DNA of 62,256 nt from CAZYLZ01 sp964648335 (GTDB lineage Bacteria > Patescibacteriota > Minisyncoccia > Phycocordibacterales > UBA2100): contig CAZYLZ010000008.1 in the NCBI GenBank assembly GCA_964648335.1, positions 1 to 62,256 of the forward strand, written 5' to 3'. A program made the translations under genes and the position numbers. This document shows, one piece after another, positions 24,399 through 32,611 of the stretch (positions within the stretch are counted from its first letter, which is position 1; the number at the start of each line of letters is the position of its first letter). The notes beneath the pieces were generated by a model. That model saw nothing but the letters and a program-made list of their open reading frames with translations, was not told the origin of the DNA and ran no database searches.

Positions 24399-24971
24399 AT
24401 GCAACTAGGATTTGATTTTGATGGAGTGACCGCTTACACAGAACGCATCAAGCAGATAGCTGCAAAGAGGCTCTTCCACAAGGAAGTCTCGATCAACGAA
24501 CTTTTTATAGACGCTGTAACCAGCGGCAAAAGCCCGATAACGCCCGCGGAATACGCGCAGATACTCACCGAGCTCTGGTCCAACGAGGACTGGTACGATT
24601 TCCTAGATCCCGTACAAGGAGCTATCGAGAGCCTTCGCAGCCTCGTTGAAGCCGGTCATGATGTGCGCATTGTGAGCGGTCGCGATGGAAAAGCACTAAA
24701 CCTCGCAGAAAAATGGGCGCTGAAGAAAGGAATTGATGTCCCGTTTTACGGCGTTGGTTATCGGGCCAGCAAGAAAGATGCACTCGAAGGCTGCGTATTC
24801 TTTGTAGACGATGATCTGCATTACCTTGAGCCGCTTGTAGATTCAGTAGAACACCGTTACCTCTTCTCGTGGCCATATAACGCTGGGCAGTCGACCGGCA
24901 AGATTGCTTCGCGCATCCATGGTTGGACCGAGATCATGCAAAAGATTGAAGAGATTCACACGAGCCACTAA
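24399..24971 (+). CDS. HAD-superfamily phosphatase, 5'-nucleotidase-like
   Basis: 190 aa from the ATG at 24399; TATACT (24387-24392) puts the transcription start on that A. HAD motif I is FDFDGVT (Asp nucleophile and general acid), motif II is RIVSGRDG, and motif IV is FFVDDDLHYL. The size and DDxxH-like motif IV suggest a small deoxynucleotidase or a haloacid-dehalogenase-type nucleotidase; the substrate cannot be told from sequence. It lies between the ribosomal operon and grpE. Confidence 0.75.
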   Translation: MQLGFDFDGVTAYTERIKQIAAKRLFHKEVSINELFIDAVTSGKSPITPAEYAQILTELWSNEDWYDFLDPVQGAIESLRSLVEAGHDVRIVSGRDGKALNLAEKWALKKGIDVPFYGVGYRASKKDALEGCVFFVDDDLHYLEPLVDSVEHRYLFSWPYNAGQSTGKIASRIHGWTEIMQKIEEIHTSH

Positions 24972-24978
24972 ATTTAGT
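24967..24978. promoter_or_regulatory. Perfect 12-bp palindrome upstream of the grpE -10 box
   Basis: ACTAAATTTAGT ends 2 bases before TATACT (24981-24986). It overlaps the stop of the HAD gene. Its position fits an operator, but it is not a CIRCE element, and short AT-rich palindromes can arise by chance. Confidence 0.35.
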
Positions 24979-24994
24979 AGTATACTCGTCATCT

Positions 24995-25579
24995 ATGGAA
25001 AACGATGACAAAAAAATAATCGACCAGACACTTGACAGTGTTACGGAAATAGAGAATAATAAATCTGACTCGACTCAGCCTGTCGGGACGCCGACAAGCA
25101 CTATGAACGAGTCTTTACAAGAACAGCTCGACCTCGCTCTGAAGGAGCGCCAGGAGTATCTGGACGGCTGGCAGCGCCTCAAAGCCGATGTAGCCAACCT
25201 CCGAAAAAGCGAGTCCCAGCGTCTTGCGTGGGCCGAAACGGCCGGAAAAGAATCGGTCTTCGAAGCGATTCTCCCTGCGCTCGATGGTTTTGAGATGGCC
25301 ACCAAAAGCAGCTCCTGGGCTACCGTAGACCAGGCCTGGCGATCCGGTATCGAAGGAGTGTATGCGCAGCTACAAAGCGCGTTGGTTCAGGCCGGGGCAC
25401 AAAAATACGGCATGATAGGCGAGACATTCGACCCAGCGCTTCACGAGCCCGTAGGTACCACCGTGACCACAGACCTCGTTGCAGAAGGAACGATCACAGA
25501 GGTCATGGGTGTCGGCTGGAAGTTAGGGGATAAGATCCTCCGACCGGCGCGAGTGAAAATTGCTCACAAAAACGATTAA
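24995..25579 (+). CDS. grpE: Nucleotide exchange factor GrpE
   Basis: 194 aa. An acidic N-terminus and a long coiled coil (about 38-75, with KERQEYLDGWQRLKADVANL) precede the beta-wing domain (about 130-190; YGMIGETFDPALHEPV, GWKLGDKILRPARVKI). It releases ADP from DnaK. TATACT is 8 bases before the ATG, so the leader is about 2 bases. dnaK follows after 38 bases. Confidence 0.96.
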   Translation: MENDDKKIIDQTLDSVTEIENNKSDSTQPVGTPTSTMNESLQEQLDLALKERQEYLDGWQRLKADVANLRKSESQRLAWAETAGKESVFEAILPALDGFEMATKSSSWATVDQAWRSGIEGVYAQLQSALVQAGAQKYGMIGETFDPALHEPVGTTVTTDLVAEGTITEVMGVGWKLGDKILRPARVKIAHKND

Positions 25580-25617
25580 CAAGAACCTTTATCAAAAAGC
25601 ACTAACGAACACGTTGT

Positions 25618-27522
25618 ATGTCAAAAATCCTAGGAATCGATCTCGGAACTACTAACTCAGCGATGTCAATCGTCGAGGCTGGTGAGCCGCGTATCATCGA
25701 GAACGCAGAGGGTGCACGAACGACTCCCTCGGTCGTCGCAATATCAAAGACCGGCGAGCGACTCGTTGGAGTTGCAGCAAAGCGTCAGGCCGTCACTAAC
25801 CCCAAGAGCACCATCTATGGCATAAAGCGCTTCATGGGACATCGTTTTGACGAAGACGCCGTACAAAAGGACAAACTCATCGTCCCGTACACCATCAAAG
25901 GTGACAAAGAAGGGGGAGTGCTCGTGACCCTTAACGACAAAGAGTATCGCCCCGAAGAGATCTCTGCGATGATACTCACCAAGCTCAAGCGCGATGCAGA
26001 GGCAAAGCTTGGCGAAACGATTACGCAAGCGGTAATTACCGTACCTGCGTATTTTAACGATGCACAGCGCAAGGCAACCAAGGACGCAGGCGCGATCGCA
26101 GGTCTGGAGGTCATGCGCATAATCAACGAGCCGACCGCAGCAGCACTCGCGTATGGCTTCAATAAGAAAAAAGAAGAGAAGATTGCTGTATTCGACTTCG
26201 GCGGAGGAACATTCGACATCTCCGTCCTCGAAGTGGGTGATGATGTCATCGAAGTAAAATCGACTGACGGGGATGCGCACCTCGGTGGGCGCGATATCGA
26301 TCAGAAGATAATGCAGTGGATCGCAGCAGAATATAAGAAGGAGTCAGGTATCGACATACTCACCGACGCGCTCGCTAAACAACGTCTCGACGAAGCAGCA
26401 GAACGTGCGAAGATAGAGCTATCGACCGCAAACCAGACCGAGATTAACATACCGTTCATCACCTCAGACGCCTCGGGACCTAAGCATTTGCTTCTCACTA
26501 TGACTCGCGCCAAGCTCGAGGAGCTCACCCAGGAGTACGTGGACCGTGCCATGGCCATAACTAAGCGTGCGATGGAGGCAAGCCCGTTCAAAGTTGCGGA
26601 CATAAACGAAGTCATTTTGGTCGGCGGTCAGACACGCATGCCCGCCATACAGGCTGCAGTAAAGGCATTCTTTAACCGCGACCCTCATATGGGCGTGAAT
26701 CCTGACGAAGTCGTCGCAATCGGTGCAGCCATTCAAGGCGGTATCCTGCAAGGTGACGTAAAAGACGTTCTCTTGCTCGACGTCATACCGCTCTCGTTCG
26801 GTATCGAGACCATGGGCGGTGTGGCCACAAAGCTCATCGAGCGCAACACGACCATCCCAACGAGCCGTTCGCAGACATTCTCTACAGCATCGGACAATCA
26901 AACTTCCGTACAGATTCACGTTGTCCAGGGCGAACGACCGCTTGCTTCAGACAATAAATCGCTCGGCCAGTTCGTGCTCGACGGCATAGCACCGGCACAG
27001 CGCGGCATGCCGCAGATTGAGGTATCGTTCGACATCGACGCAAACGGCATATTGAACGTGAAAGCGAAAGACAAGCAGACGGGCAAGGAGCAGTCCATCA
27101 AAATTGAGGCACGTAGCGGGCTTACCGATGCAGAGATCGAGCGTATGAAGAAGGACGCCGAGATGAATGCGAGCGCCGACGCGCAGAAGAAAGACCTCAT
27201 CGACGCCAAAAATCATGCCGAGCAACTGCACTATACGGCGGAGAAGGCGCTCAAGGATCATGCCGGCAAAGTTCCCGCCGACATCAAGACCGACGTAGAA
27301 GCTAAAGCGAAGGCGCTCAAGGATGCAGTGGCTGGCGATGACCTGGCAGCAATTAAGGCGGCATCTGACGCCCTCTCAGATTCAATGCAAAAGATTGGAG
27401 AAGCGGTATCTAAGGCATCAGGCCAATCAGGCACAGCACCCGAGCAAGCGCCAGGAGCAGGCCCGGCAGGGGAGGGCCCGCGCGACGCCGACTTCACGGA
27501 CAAGGGTCCAGGACAGGCATAG
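25618..27522 (+). CDS. dnaK: Chaperone DnaK (Hsp70)
   Basis: 634 aa, normal length. The ATPase domain has GIDLGTTNSAMSIVE, the FDFGGGTFDIS phosphate loop and the VILVGGQTRMP segment; the substrate-binding domain follows at about 385-505, and the helical lid ends in a Gly/Pro/Ala-rich tail. It refolds proteins with DnaJ and GrpE. No clear promoter of its own is seen, so it is probably transcribed with grpE. Confidence 0.98.
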   Translation: MSKILGIDLGTTNSAMSIVEAGEPRIIENAEGARTTPSVVAISKTGERLVGVAAKRQAVTNPKSTIYGIKRFMGHRFDEDAVQKDKLIVPYTIKGDKEGGVLVTLNDKEYRPEEISAMILTKLKRDAEAKLGETITQAVITVPAYFNDAQRKATKDAGAIAGLEVMRIINEPTAAALAYGFNKKKEEKIAVFDFGGGTFDISVLEVGDDVIEVKSTDGDAHLGGRDIDQKIMQWIAAEYKKESGIDILTDALAKQRLDEAAERAKIELSTANQTEINIPFITSDASGPKHLLLTMTRAKLEELTQEYVDRAMAITKRAMEASPFKVADINEVILVGGQTRMPAIQAAVKAFFNRDPHMGVNPDEVVAIGAAIQGGILQGDVKDVLLLDVIPLSFGIETMGGVATKLIERNTTIPTSRSQTFSTASDNQTSVQIHVVQGERPLASDNKSLGQFVLDGIAPAQRGMPQIEVSFDIDANGILNVKAKDKQTGKEQSIKIEARSGLTDAEIERMKKDAEMNASADAQKKDLIDAKNHAEQLHYTAEKALKDHAGKVPADIKTDVEAKAKALKDAVAGDDLAAIKAASDALSDSMQKIGEAVSKASGQSGTAPEQAPGAGPAGEGPRDADFTDKGPGQA

Positions 27523-27542
27523 CGGCACAAACTCTATGCAGG

Positions 27543-27576
27543 CGGCCCGGATTATGCAGCGTATCCGGGCCGTTTA
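27543..27576 (+). terminator. Terminator after dnaK
   Basis: A 10-bp GC-rich stem CGGCCCGGAT/ATCCGGGCCG with a 10-base loop, followed by only TTT. It separates grpE-dnaK from dnaJ. Confidence 0.65.
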
Positions 27577-27654
27577 GCGTAGCTTCATACATGGAGCGCA
27601 AACTTCACTATGCCTTTTAGAACTTAGCAAAAAAGTGTATACTCTTCGGCATCT

Positions 27655-28722
27655 ATGAAAGACTACTACCAGATACTCGGAATCGCGAAGTCAGCAAGCG
27701 ATGACGAGATTAAGAAGGCTTTTCGCAAGCTAGCGCATCAGTACCACCCTGACAAAAAGGGCGGAGACGAGAATAAGTTCAAAGAGGCGAGCGAAGCCTA
27801 CGCAGTTCTTTCCGATAAGAAGAAGCGCGCGGAATACGACACCTATGGAAGGACCTTTACCGGTTCTGGTGGAGGCGGCGCAGGCCAAGGCGGCTTCGGC
27901 TTCGATGCATCTCAATTTCAGGGTTTTGAAGGGTTCGAGGGCTTCGACTTCGGCGACATCTTCGGAGACTTCTTCGGCGGAGGACGATCAGCCGCTTCTA
28001 AGCGCGGCCGCGACATATCGATCGACATCGAACTCACATTTAAGGACGCCGTGTTCGGGGTCGAGAGACGCGTACTCGTCACCAAAACCGCACTTTGTAC
28101 CGCCTGTCATGGCTCAGGAGCTCTCAACGGGACCGAGATGGAATCCTGCGCTACCTGCAACGGTAATGGCACCATCCGAGAGACTCGCCGCTCTATACTC
28201 GGTTCGTTTACGTCACAGCGCGAATGTACGGTCTGCCACGGCAAAGGCAAGGTCCCGAAAGAAAAGTGCCGCGATTGCAATGGACGCGGCGTCGGCAAGC
28301 GCGAGGAGGAGATAAAGATACAGATACCTGCCGGTATGGACAACGGCGAGATGATTCGGATGCCAGGCAAGGGCGAAGCCGTAGCCGGCGGTGCTCCTGG
28401 CGACCTCTACATAAAGGTACACGTCCGTCCAGATGTTAAATTTACGCGCGAAGGTACTAACATCGTATCAACGCTCTCGGTAAAGCTCTCGGATGCGATT
28501 CTCGGCGCCACCTATACGGTTCCGACAGTCGATGGTGAGATTGAGGTCAAAGTTCCGCCAGGCGTCCGCCACGGTGAGACACTTCGAGCCCGCGGCAAAG
28601 GCATCCCGCTCCAGAGTGGAGGTCGTGGTGACTTTCTCATGAAGGTCGCAATTCCTATGCCCACAAAACTCTCTAAATCGGCCAAGGCACTTGTTGAAAA
28701 GTTACGCGAAGAAGGGGTCTAG
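27655..28722 (+). CDS. dnaJ: Chaperone DnaJ (Hsp40)
   Basis: 355 aa. The J domain has the HPD motif (YHPDKKG, about residues 30-36); a Gly/Phe-rich linker follows (about 70-115); the zinc region has four CxxCxGxG repeats (CTACHGSG, CATCNGNG, CTVCHGKG, CRDCNGRG); then the substrate-binding C-terminal domains. TATACT (27638-27643) lies 11 bases before the ATG, so this gene has its own near-leaderless promoter. Confidence 0.97.
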   Translation: MKDYYQILGIAKSASDDEIKKAFRKLAHQYHPDKKGGDENKFKEASEAYAVLSDKKKRAEYDTYGRTFTGSGGGGAGQGGFGFDASQFQGFEGFEGFDFGDIFGDFFGGGRSAASKRGRDISIDIELTFKDAVFGVERRVLVTKTALCTACHGSGALNGTEMESCATCNGNGTIRETRRSILGSFTSQRECTVCHGKGKVPKEKCRDCNGRGVGKREEEIKIQIPAGMDNGEMIRMPGKGEAVAGGAPGDLYIKVHVRPDVKFTREGTNIVSTLSVKLSDAILGATYTVPTVDGEIEVKVPPGVRHGETLRARGKGIPLQSGGRGDFLMKVAIPMPTKLSKSAKALVEKLREEGV

Positions 28723-28742
28723 ACCGGGGTATACTGGTGTAC

Positions 28743-29249
28743 ATGCCTTTTGCTGTACCAGCCATCGAATCGGGAGTACCGACACAGGAAGTCTTTGTAT
28801 TCATGGCGCTTTTCGCGGTCCTCTTCGCCATAGCTTATTGGTTTGGATCGGTACGCGTCATCGCAATCGCACTCAGCACGTTCGTAGCACAGACCCTGAG
28901 CGCACGCATATTTGACGCAGCACTCGTTGGGACGCTCGCGCAGTCGGTTACTAAATATCATTACGGTCCCGGCATACTCTTTTTTGTTCTGCTCGTGTTT
29001 TCCTACCTAATACTCGGCAGAATGATCGGTGCGGACAATGCTCCTGTTCATAAACCGCTCGACGCCCTTTTGGCTTCGATTGCCGGCACGGGGTTTTTCG
29101 CTATATTCTGGTCATCTACGGGCTCGCTGGTGGCTCTGTGGCAGCCGGCAGCAAGCGTCGCACATTACTTTAGCGCGCCCTACGTTTTTTGGTGGTTTAC
29201 TGCGACCTTGATTGGACTTTCCATATCTCGAAGCCGGGGCTTCTTCTAA
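28743..29249 (+). CDS. Polytopic membrane protein of unknown function
   Basis: 168 aa with about five TM helices and almost no long soluble loops. It is not recognised; the layout is reminiscent of small CvpA-like proteins but I see no decisive motif. TATACT (28730-28735) puts the transcription start one base before the ATG at 28743, and there is no Shine-Dalgarno. It follows dnaJ by 20 bases. Confidence 0.6.
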   Translation: MPFAVPAIESGVPTQEVFVFMALFAVLFAIAYWFGSVRVIAIALSTFVAQTLSARIFDAALVGTLAQSVTKYHYGPGILFFVLLVFSYLILGRMIGADNAPVHKPLDALLASIAGTGFFAIFWSSTGSLVALWQPAASVAHYFSAPYVFWWFTATLIGLSISRSRGFF

Positions 29250-29250
29250 G

Positions 29251-29415
29251 TCAATTTCGTGATTGCCGAATTTCTGCGTTGCGCTTCACGATACAGCAGT
29301 CGCCGTACCCGAAGCACGTCTCTTTTCGTATCGCTCGCGCGTCTTGAACTGCGACCAATTTCTCTCCATCGTACTCGATGCTAGAGAAATGGAAGTGCCC
29401 CTGTGGCACATCCAA
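29251..29415 (-). CDS. Possible small protein or readthrough remnant after the surface-protein stop
   Basis: 54 codons open from a TTG at 29415 (GTG at 29409 also possible) to TGA at 29251, in the same frame as the surface protein whose TAG is at 29442-29440. Codon use (GAG, GAC, CGC, ATC) looks like the real genes. No ATG starts this frame; an ATG in another frame opens only 41 codons. It may be a small gene with a rare start or the tail of a longer ancestral surface protein cut by a nonsense mutation. Confidence 0.3.
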   Translation of the reverse strand: MDVPQGHFHFSSIEYDGEKLVAVQDARAIRKETCFGYGDCCIVKRNAEIRQSRN

Positions 29416-29439
29416 TTCCGAAATCGACGGAACTAAGTT

Positions 29440-30861
29440 CTACCGGCTGATTGAGGTGACAGCGCCAGGGCTGATAGTGTACTGACTACCTGAGAAGAAG
29501 GGTGTGAGGCTCGTCCCATCGGTATCACCTGTGTCTGTCAGGAAGACGGAATGACCGTCGGTCGCCGTATCTGCCTCGGGATATACTCCGATTCCGAATC
29601 CGTAGGTAGTACCCGTGACGTCAATGTCAGTATTGTAATGGAGGTCGAACTCAACCGTTCTGTTAGAGCCCGTTGCGGTAGTATCAGCCTGTACATAGAC
29701 ATCGAGACTGCTCCCCTTGAGTATCTTGATTCCGTCGGGGAAGGTGGTCGTATAGCTGCGCCCGTCGTTCTTAGTTGGATAACTTACGCCGTTAACTACA
29801 GTGACTACATTTGCGATGTCTTCGTGAGAGGCCGATCCGCTCTGTTCCCAGGTGATTCCGTTGAGTAGTTGATCTTCTTTCGAATCAGCCGCTATGCGGA
29901 TGCCTGAAAAGCGGAAACTCGAAGTCATGATATAGGGAACGCCTGACCCCCGAGGGTCGAATTGCGAGAGCGAGACGGCCGAGCTGCCTATCACCAATGT
30001 GGAATTTATGGTCTGTGTCGCGCCCGTGATAGGAAAGCTGCCAGACACAGGTGATGTTGCCTCGATCGACTCCACGTTGAACTGCGCGATCTGTCCCTCG
30101 AACGCGGTTAGGTCCTCATTCATATTTGCCGAGATGTCGACGGTTTTGGAGGTGCCGGCTTTTACGGTGAATGGCTTATTGAGGGTGCCTTTAGAGTCAG
30201 AATGCAGGTATATGTCACCCAAATAGTTTCCATCATCATCGATGGCAGAAAGATAGCTAAACGCCTCGTTCTTTGACATCCCTGTGCGTGCAACGGTGAA
30301 CTTGGTGATTGTCACATCCTGAGCCCCGGCGGTCAGGGTGATACTCGTAAAAGGCACGTACAGAGCGTTTGCTGGAGCAAGTGAGGATGCGGGTTGTACC
30401 GATGCGGGAGCAACGGCAAGAGAGTCAGTAGGTGACACCACTGCATCCATAGTCGTTGCGCCGAGTACTTTAGGATTAAGCGCACAGAGTGCATTGAGTT
30501 TTGCGCGGGTCGAGGCGCCGACCGTGCCGGTACCTTTGGTAAGTCCGTTCGGGGTCAGTATCTCACTCGCATATTTTTCTTGGAACTTACTAACGGCTTT
30601 AGCGGTCTTGTTTCCGTAGCCCATCGTTTCTTTGAAGGTCGATCCATCTCCTGATGACGCGACTTGGGTATCGGTATAGAGGTTGAGAAATTTTTGTAGT
30701 TTGAAAACATCGACACTGACCGACCCGTATTTAAGGTTGGTATTCCAGGTGTACGGACAGATATCTCCAATGGCGCCTCCTGCTGCATGCGTTGCAAATG
30801 GAAAGAGAGCGGCGGTTACTAAGGTGACGGTCGATGCCGCCCGGTATATTCGATACTTCAT
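29440..30861 (-). CDS. Secreted surface protein with peptidoglycan-binding domain
   Basis: 473 aa. A signal peptide (about 1-26, ending ATHAAGG) precedes a PG_binding_1-like domain (about 40-130; VFKLQKFLN...GNKTAKAVSKFQEKY...STRAKLNALC), a Ser/Ala/Pro-rich linker (about 135-175) and a long beta-rich region (about 175-470) with repeated strand patterns. Such proteins are common in Parcubacteria and probably sit on the cell surface, attached to the wall. TTGCAA and GATGCT boxes upstream place the transcription start on the ATG. The end, just after a TISPGAVTSISR strand, looks early. Confidence 0.8.
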   Translation of the reverse strand: MKYRIYRAASTVTLVTAALFPFATHAAGGAIGDICPYTWNTNLKYGSVSVDVFKLQKFLNLYTDTQVASSGDGSTFKETMGYGNKTAKAVSKFQEKYASEILTPNGLTKGTGTVGASTRAKLNALCALNPKVLGATTMDAVVSPTDSLAVAPASVQPASSLAPANALYVPFTSITLTAGAQDVTITKFTVARTGMSKNEAFSYLSAIDDDGNYLGDIYLHSDSKGTLNKPFTVKAGTSKTVDISANMNEDLTAFEGQIAQFNVESIEATSPVSGSFPITGATQTINSTLVIGSSAVSLSQFDPRGSGVPYIMTSSFRFSGIRIAADSKEDQLLNGITWEQSGSASHEDIANVVTVVNGVSYPTKNDGRSYTTTFPDGIKILKGSSLDVYVQADTTATGSNRTVEFDLHYNTDIDVTGTTYGFGIGVYPEADTATDGHSVFLTDTGDTDGTSLTPFFSGSQYTISPGAVTSISR

Positions 30862-30929
30862 AGCATAAGCATCGCAGACCGTAACTCAATTGCAAATGCC
30901 TTCATCTGACAAGCAAGGGAAGGGGGTCA

Positions 30930-30958
30930 TTGCCCGAAAGTGATTAGACTGGCATAGT
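30930..30958 (+). promoter_or_regulatory. Probable promoter of the first tandem membrane-protein gene
   Basis: TTGCCC (30930-30935), 17-bp spacer, CATAGT (30953-30958). The leader of about 18 bases contains GAGG 5 bases before the ATG at 30983, so this gene, unlike its neighbour copy, uses a Shine-Dalgarno. Confidence 0.4.
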
Positions 30959-30982
30959 GCAACCAGTCAAAACGAGGTACCT

Positions 30983-31585
30983 ATGCCAGATACAAGGACG
31001 GCCCTCAAGGGGGCCAAAGCCGCCGGGCGTCTCACGCTAGGACACACGGTCAAGAAACTCGAGGAATATCTGTTTGATTGGGTGCTTTACGGGACGGTAG
31101 TCGCGTGGTGCACCTATACGTTTGGCGTCTACCACGGATCTATCGTGGCATTCGTCCTGATGACGCCTCTCGCGCTCTTTGTGAACACGCTCTGGCTCGC
31201 GTTCTATAACTGGTCCAAAGTAGACTGGTTCGGACTCGAGGCAGTTCGAGAATTTGAAGAAGATGCGCGCAAGGGCGGCCGCATCGCGCGTGCCGCATAC
31301 GCTCTGCTTAAAGCAGGCAAAGTTCCTGCATTCTTCGTGCTCTCGATCTTTGGGGATCCATTCCTGACTATTGTGTACCTGCGCAAGAAGGATTCGTCAT
31401 ACACGAAGCTCTCGACCCGGGACCGATACGTGCTCATCGCAAGTGCTCTGGTATCCAATGGCTACTGGACGCTTAGATGGACGGTTCTCATAGAGATCGT
31501 AAAATACCTATGGGAGTGGACCGAGCCCTATCGGGCGTTCTTCATGACCACCGACGCCTACCGAATACTGCATTCACTTTGGTGA
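30983..31585 (+). CDS. Tandem-paralogue membrane protein, copy 1
   Basis: 200 aa. Two or three N-terminal TM helices (about 38-83) and one near the C-terminus (about 150-170) with a basic cytoplasmic middle. It shares with the next gene the motifs LGHxxKxxEEYLFDWxLYGT, WSKxDWxGxE, GDPFxxxxYxRK and SNxYWTLRW, all roughly collinear. I do not recognise the family. The conserved acidic, Trp and GDPF residues suggest a real shared activity, not just a membrane span. Confidence 0.7.
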   Translation: MPDTRTALKGAKAAGRLTLGHTVKKLEEYLFDWVLYGTVVAWCTYTFGVYHGSIVAFVLMTPLALFVNTLWLAFYNWSKVDWFGLEAVREFEEDARKGGRIARAAYALLKAGKVPAFFVLSIFGDPFLTIVYLRKKDSSYTKLSTRDRYVLIASALVSNGYWTLRWTVLIEIVKYLWEWTEPYRAFFMTTDAYRILHSLW

Positions 31586-31606
31586 CCCGTAAGGGTCACT
31601 TTTTTT
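31582..31606 (+). terminator. Terminator between the tandem copies
   Basis: Stem GTGACCC/GGGTCAC with GTAA loop, followed by seven T. The left arm overlaps the stop codon of copy 1. Confidence 0.85.
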
Positions 31607-31624
31607 ATACGGTATGATTATGCG

Positions 31625-32191
31625 GTGACAGTACTTCATCGCAAGTTGAAACGCATAGTCAGCAGGCACAAGAAAACTGTGGGAACGATTGCGCTCGGCC
31701 ACTCGCTCAAGCGTATCGAAGAATATCTCTTCGATTGGCTTCTGTATGGAACGGTAGTAGCTTGGGCCACGACCGTCTACGGCGCAGTGTGGGGCTATGC
31801 CGTGGCCTTTGGCATCATGGCGCCCTTATCCGCAATCTTGTGTTATTTGTATGTGCGCGTCTACGACTGGTCAAAGACGGATTGGTTGGGTATCGAGCGT
31901 ATCGAAGAGATGCGCAACAAAAAGACCCGTCACTGGCTCAAGCGCCACGTTAAGACGCTCCTCCAAATGGGCGATTTGCCGATGTTCGTCGCTCTTTCTG
32001 TGTACGGCGACCCATTCATCGTCACTATCTATTTTCGTAAGGGATCGCATCTGTACAACGGCCTCTCGGTGCGAGACTGGAGCATCTTCTGGGCAAGTGT
32101 GCTCTTCTCGAACGCGTATTGGACCCTGCGCTGGGCCGTTATCGTCGAGGTCGTGAGGGCGTTTTGGCACATTCTTTTTGCAGCAACATAA
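31625..32191 (+). CDS. Tandem-paralogue membrane protein, copy 2
   Basis: 188 aa with GTG start. Same architecture and motifs as copy 1 (LGHSLKRIEEYLFDWLLYGT, WSKTDWLGIE, GDPFIVTIYFRK, SNAYWTLRW) but only moderate identity in between, so the duplication is old. TATGAT (31613-31618) puts the transcription start on the GTG; there is no Shine-Dalgarno. The two copies therefore have separate promoters and different translation-start types. Confidence 0.7.
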   Translation: MTVLHRKLKRIVSRHKKTVGTIALGHSLKRIEEYLFDWLLYGTVVAWATTVYGAVWGYAVAFGIMAPLSAILCYLYVRVYDWSKTDWLGIERIEEMRNKKTRHWLKRHVKTLLQMGDLPMFVALSVYGDPFIVTIYFRKGSHLYNGLSVRDWSIFWASVLFSNAYWTLRWAVIVEVVRAFWHILFAAT

Positions 32192-32227
32192 CAGTCTACC
32201 TCCACGCCGCGTGGTATAATCGGCTTC

Positions 32228-32611
32228 GTGACTTTTACTGACTCTCTCACTGAGAAGAGATTCGTGTATTTTCTTTGGCTTTCAATAGCGGTTGTTTGTA
32301 TCGCATCAATCGGGAAATATGTAGTGCTCAAAAACTATTATTTCATAGTAGAATCACCATGCGACAAATCGACACAAGTCTGCTACGAACGCGACTGCAG
32401 TCAGGACGATTGTTCGACAGGCGCTAGTATGGTCTATACTCGTTACCGAATACCGGAAAAGACATATGAGCGCTGTAACGACAATACCTGCACCGAGCTC
32501 TGCACCATTCCGGGTAACTGCACCGAGCTTCTATGTTCTGACCAGGAGGAAATACAATGTACGAGGGACGCCACCCAAAACACTACCGCATCCGACCGAA
32601 TTTCAACATGA
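32228..32611 (+). CDS. Cys-rich single-pass exported protein
   Basis: 127 aa with GTG start. One TM (about residues 13-33) then about 90 residues with ten cysteines in closely spaced pairs (CDKSTQVC, CSQDDC, CNDNTC, CTELC and so on), which suggests a disulphide-bonded extracellular domain. Extended -10 TGGTATAAT (32212-32220) places the start one base before the GTG. A CCACGC/GCGTGG inverted repeat (32202-32214) abuts the -10. It is not recognised, and its 3' end overlaps the next gene by 55 bases. Confidence 0.6.
   Translation: MTFTDSLTEKRFVYFLWLSIAVVCIASIGKYVVLKNYYFIVESPCDKSTQVCYERDCSQDDCSTGASMVYTRYRIPEKTYERCNDNTCTELCTIPGNCTELLCSDQEEIQCTRDATQNTTASDRIST

Noticed and set aside
24961..25620. 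CIRCE heat-shock operator before grpE or dnaK
   Set aside because: TTAGCACTC-N9-GAGTGCTAA is not present in any form; only an unrelated AT-rich palindrome is seen.
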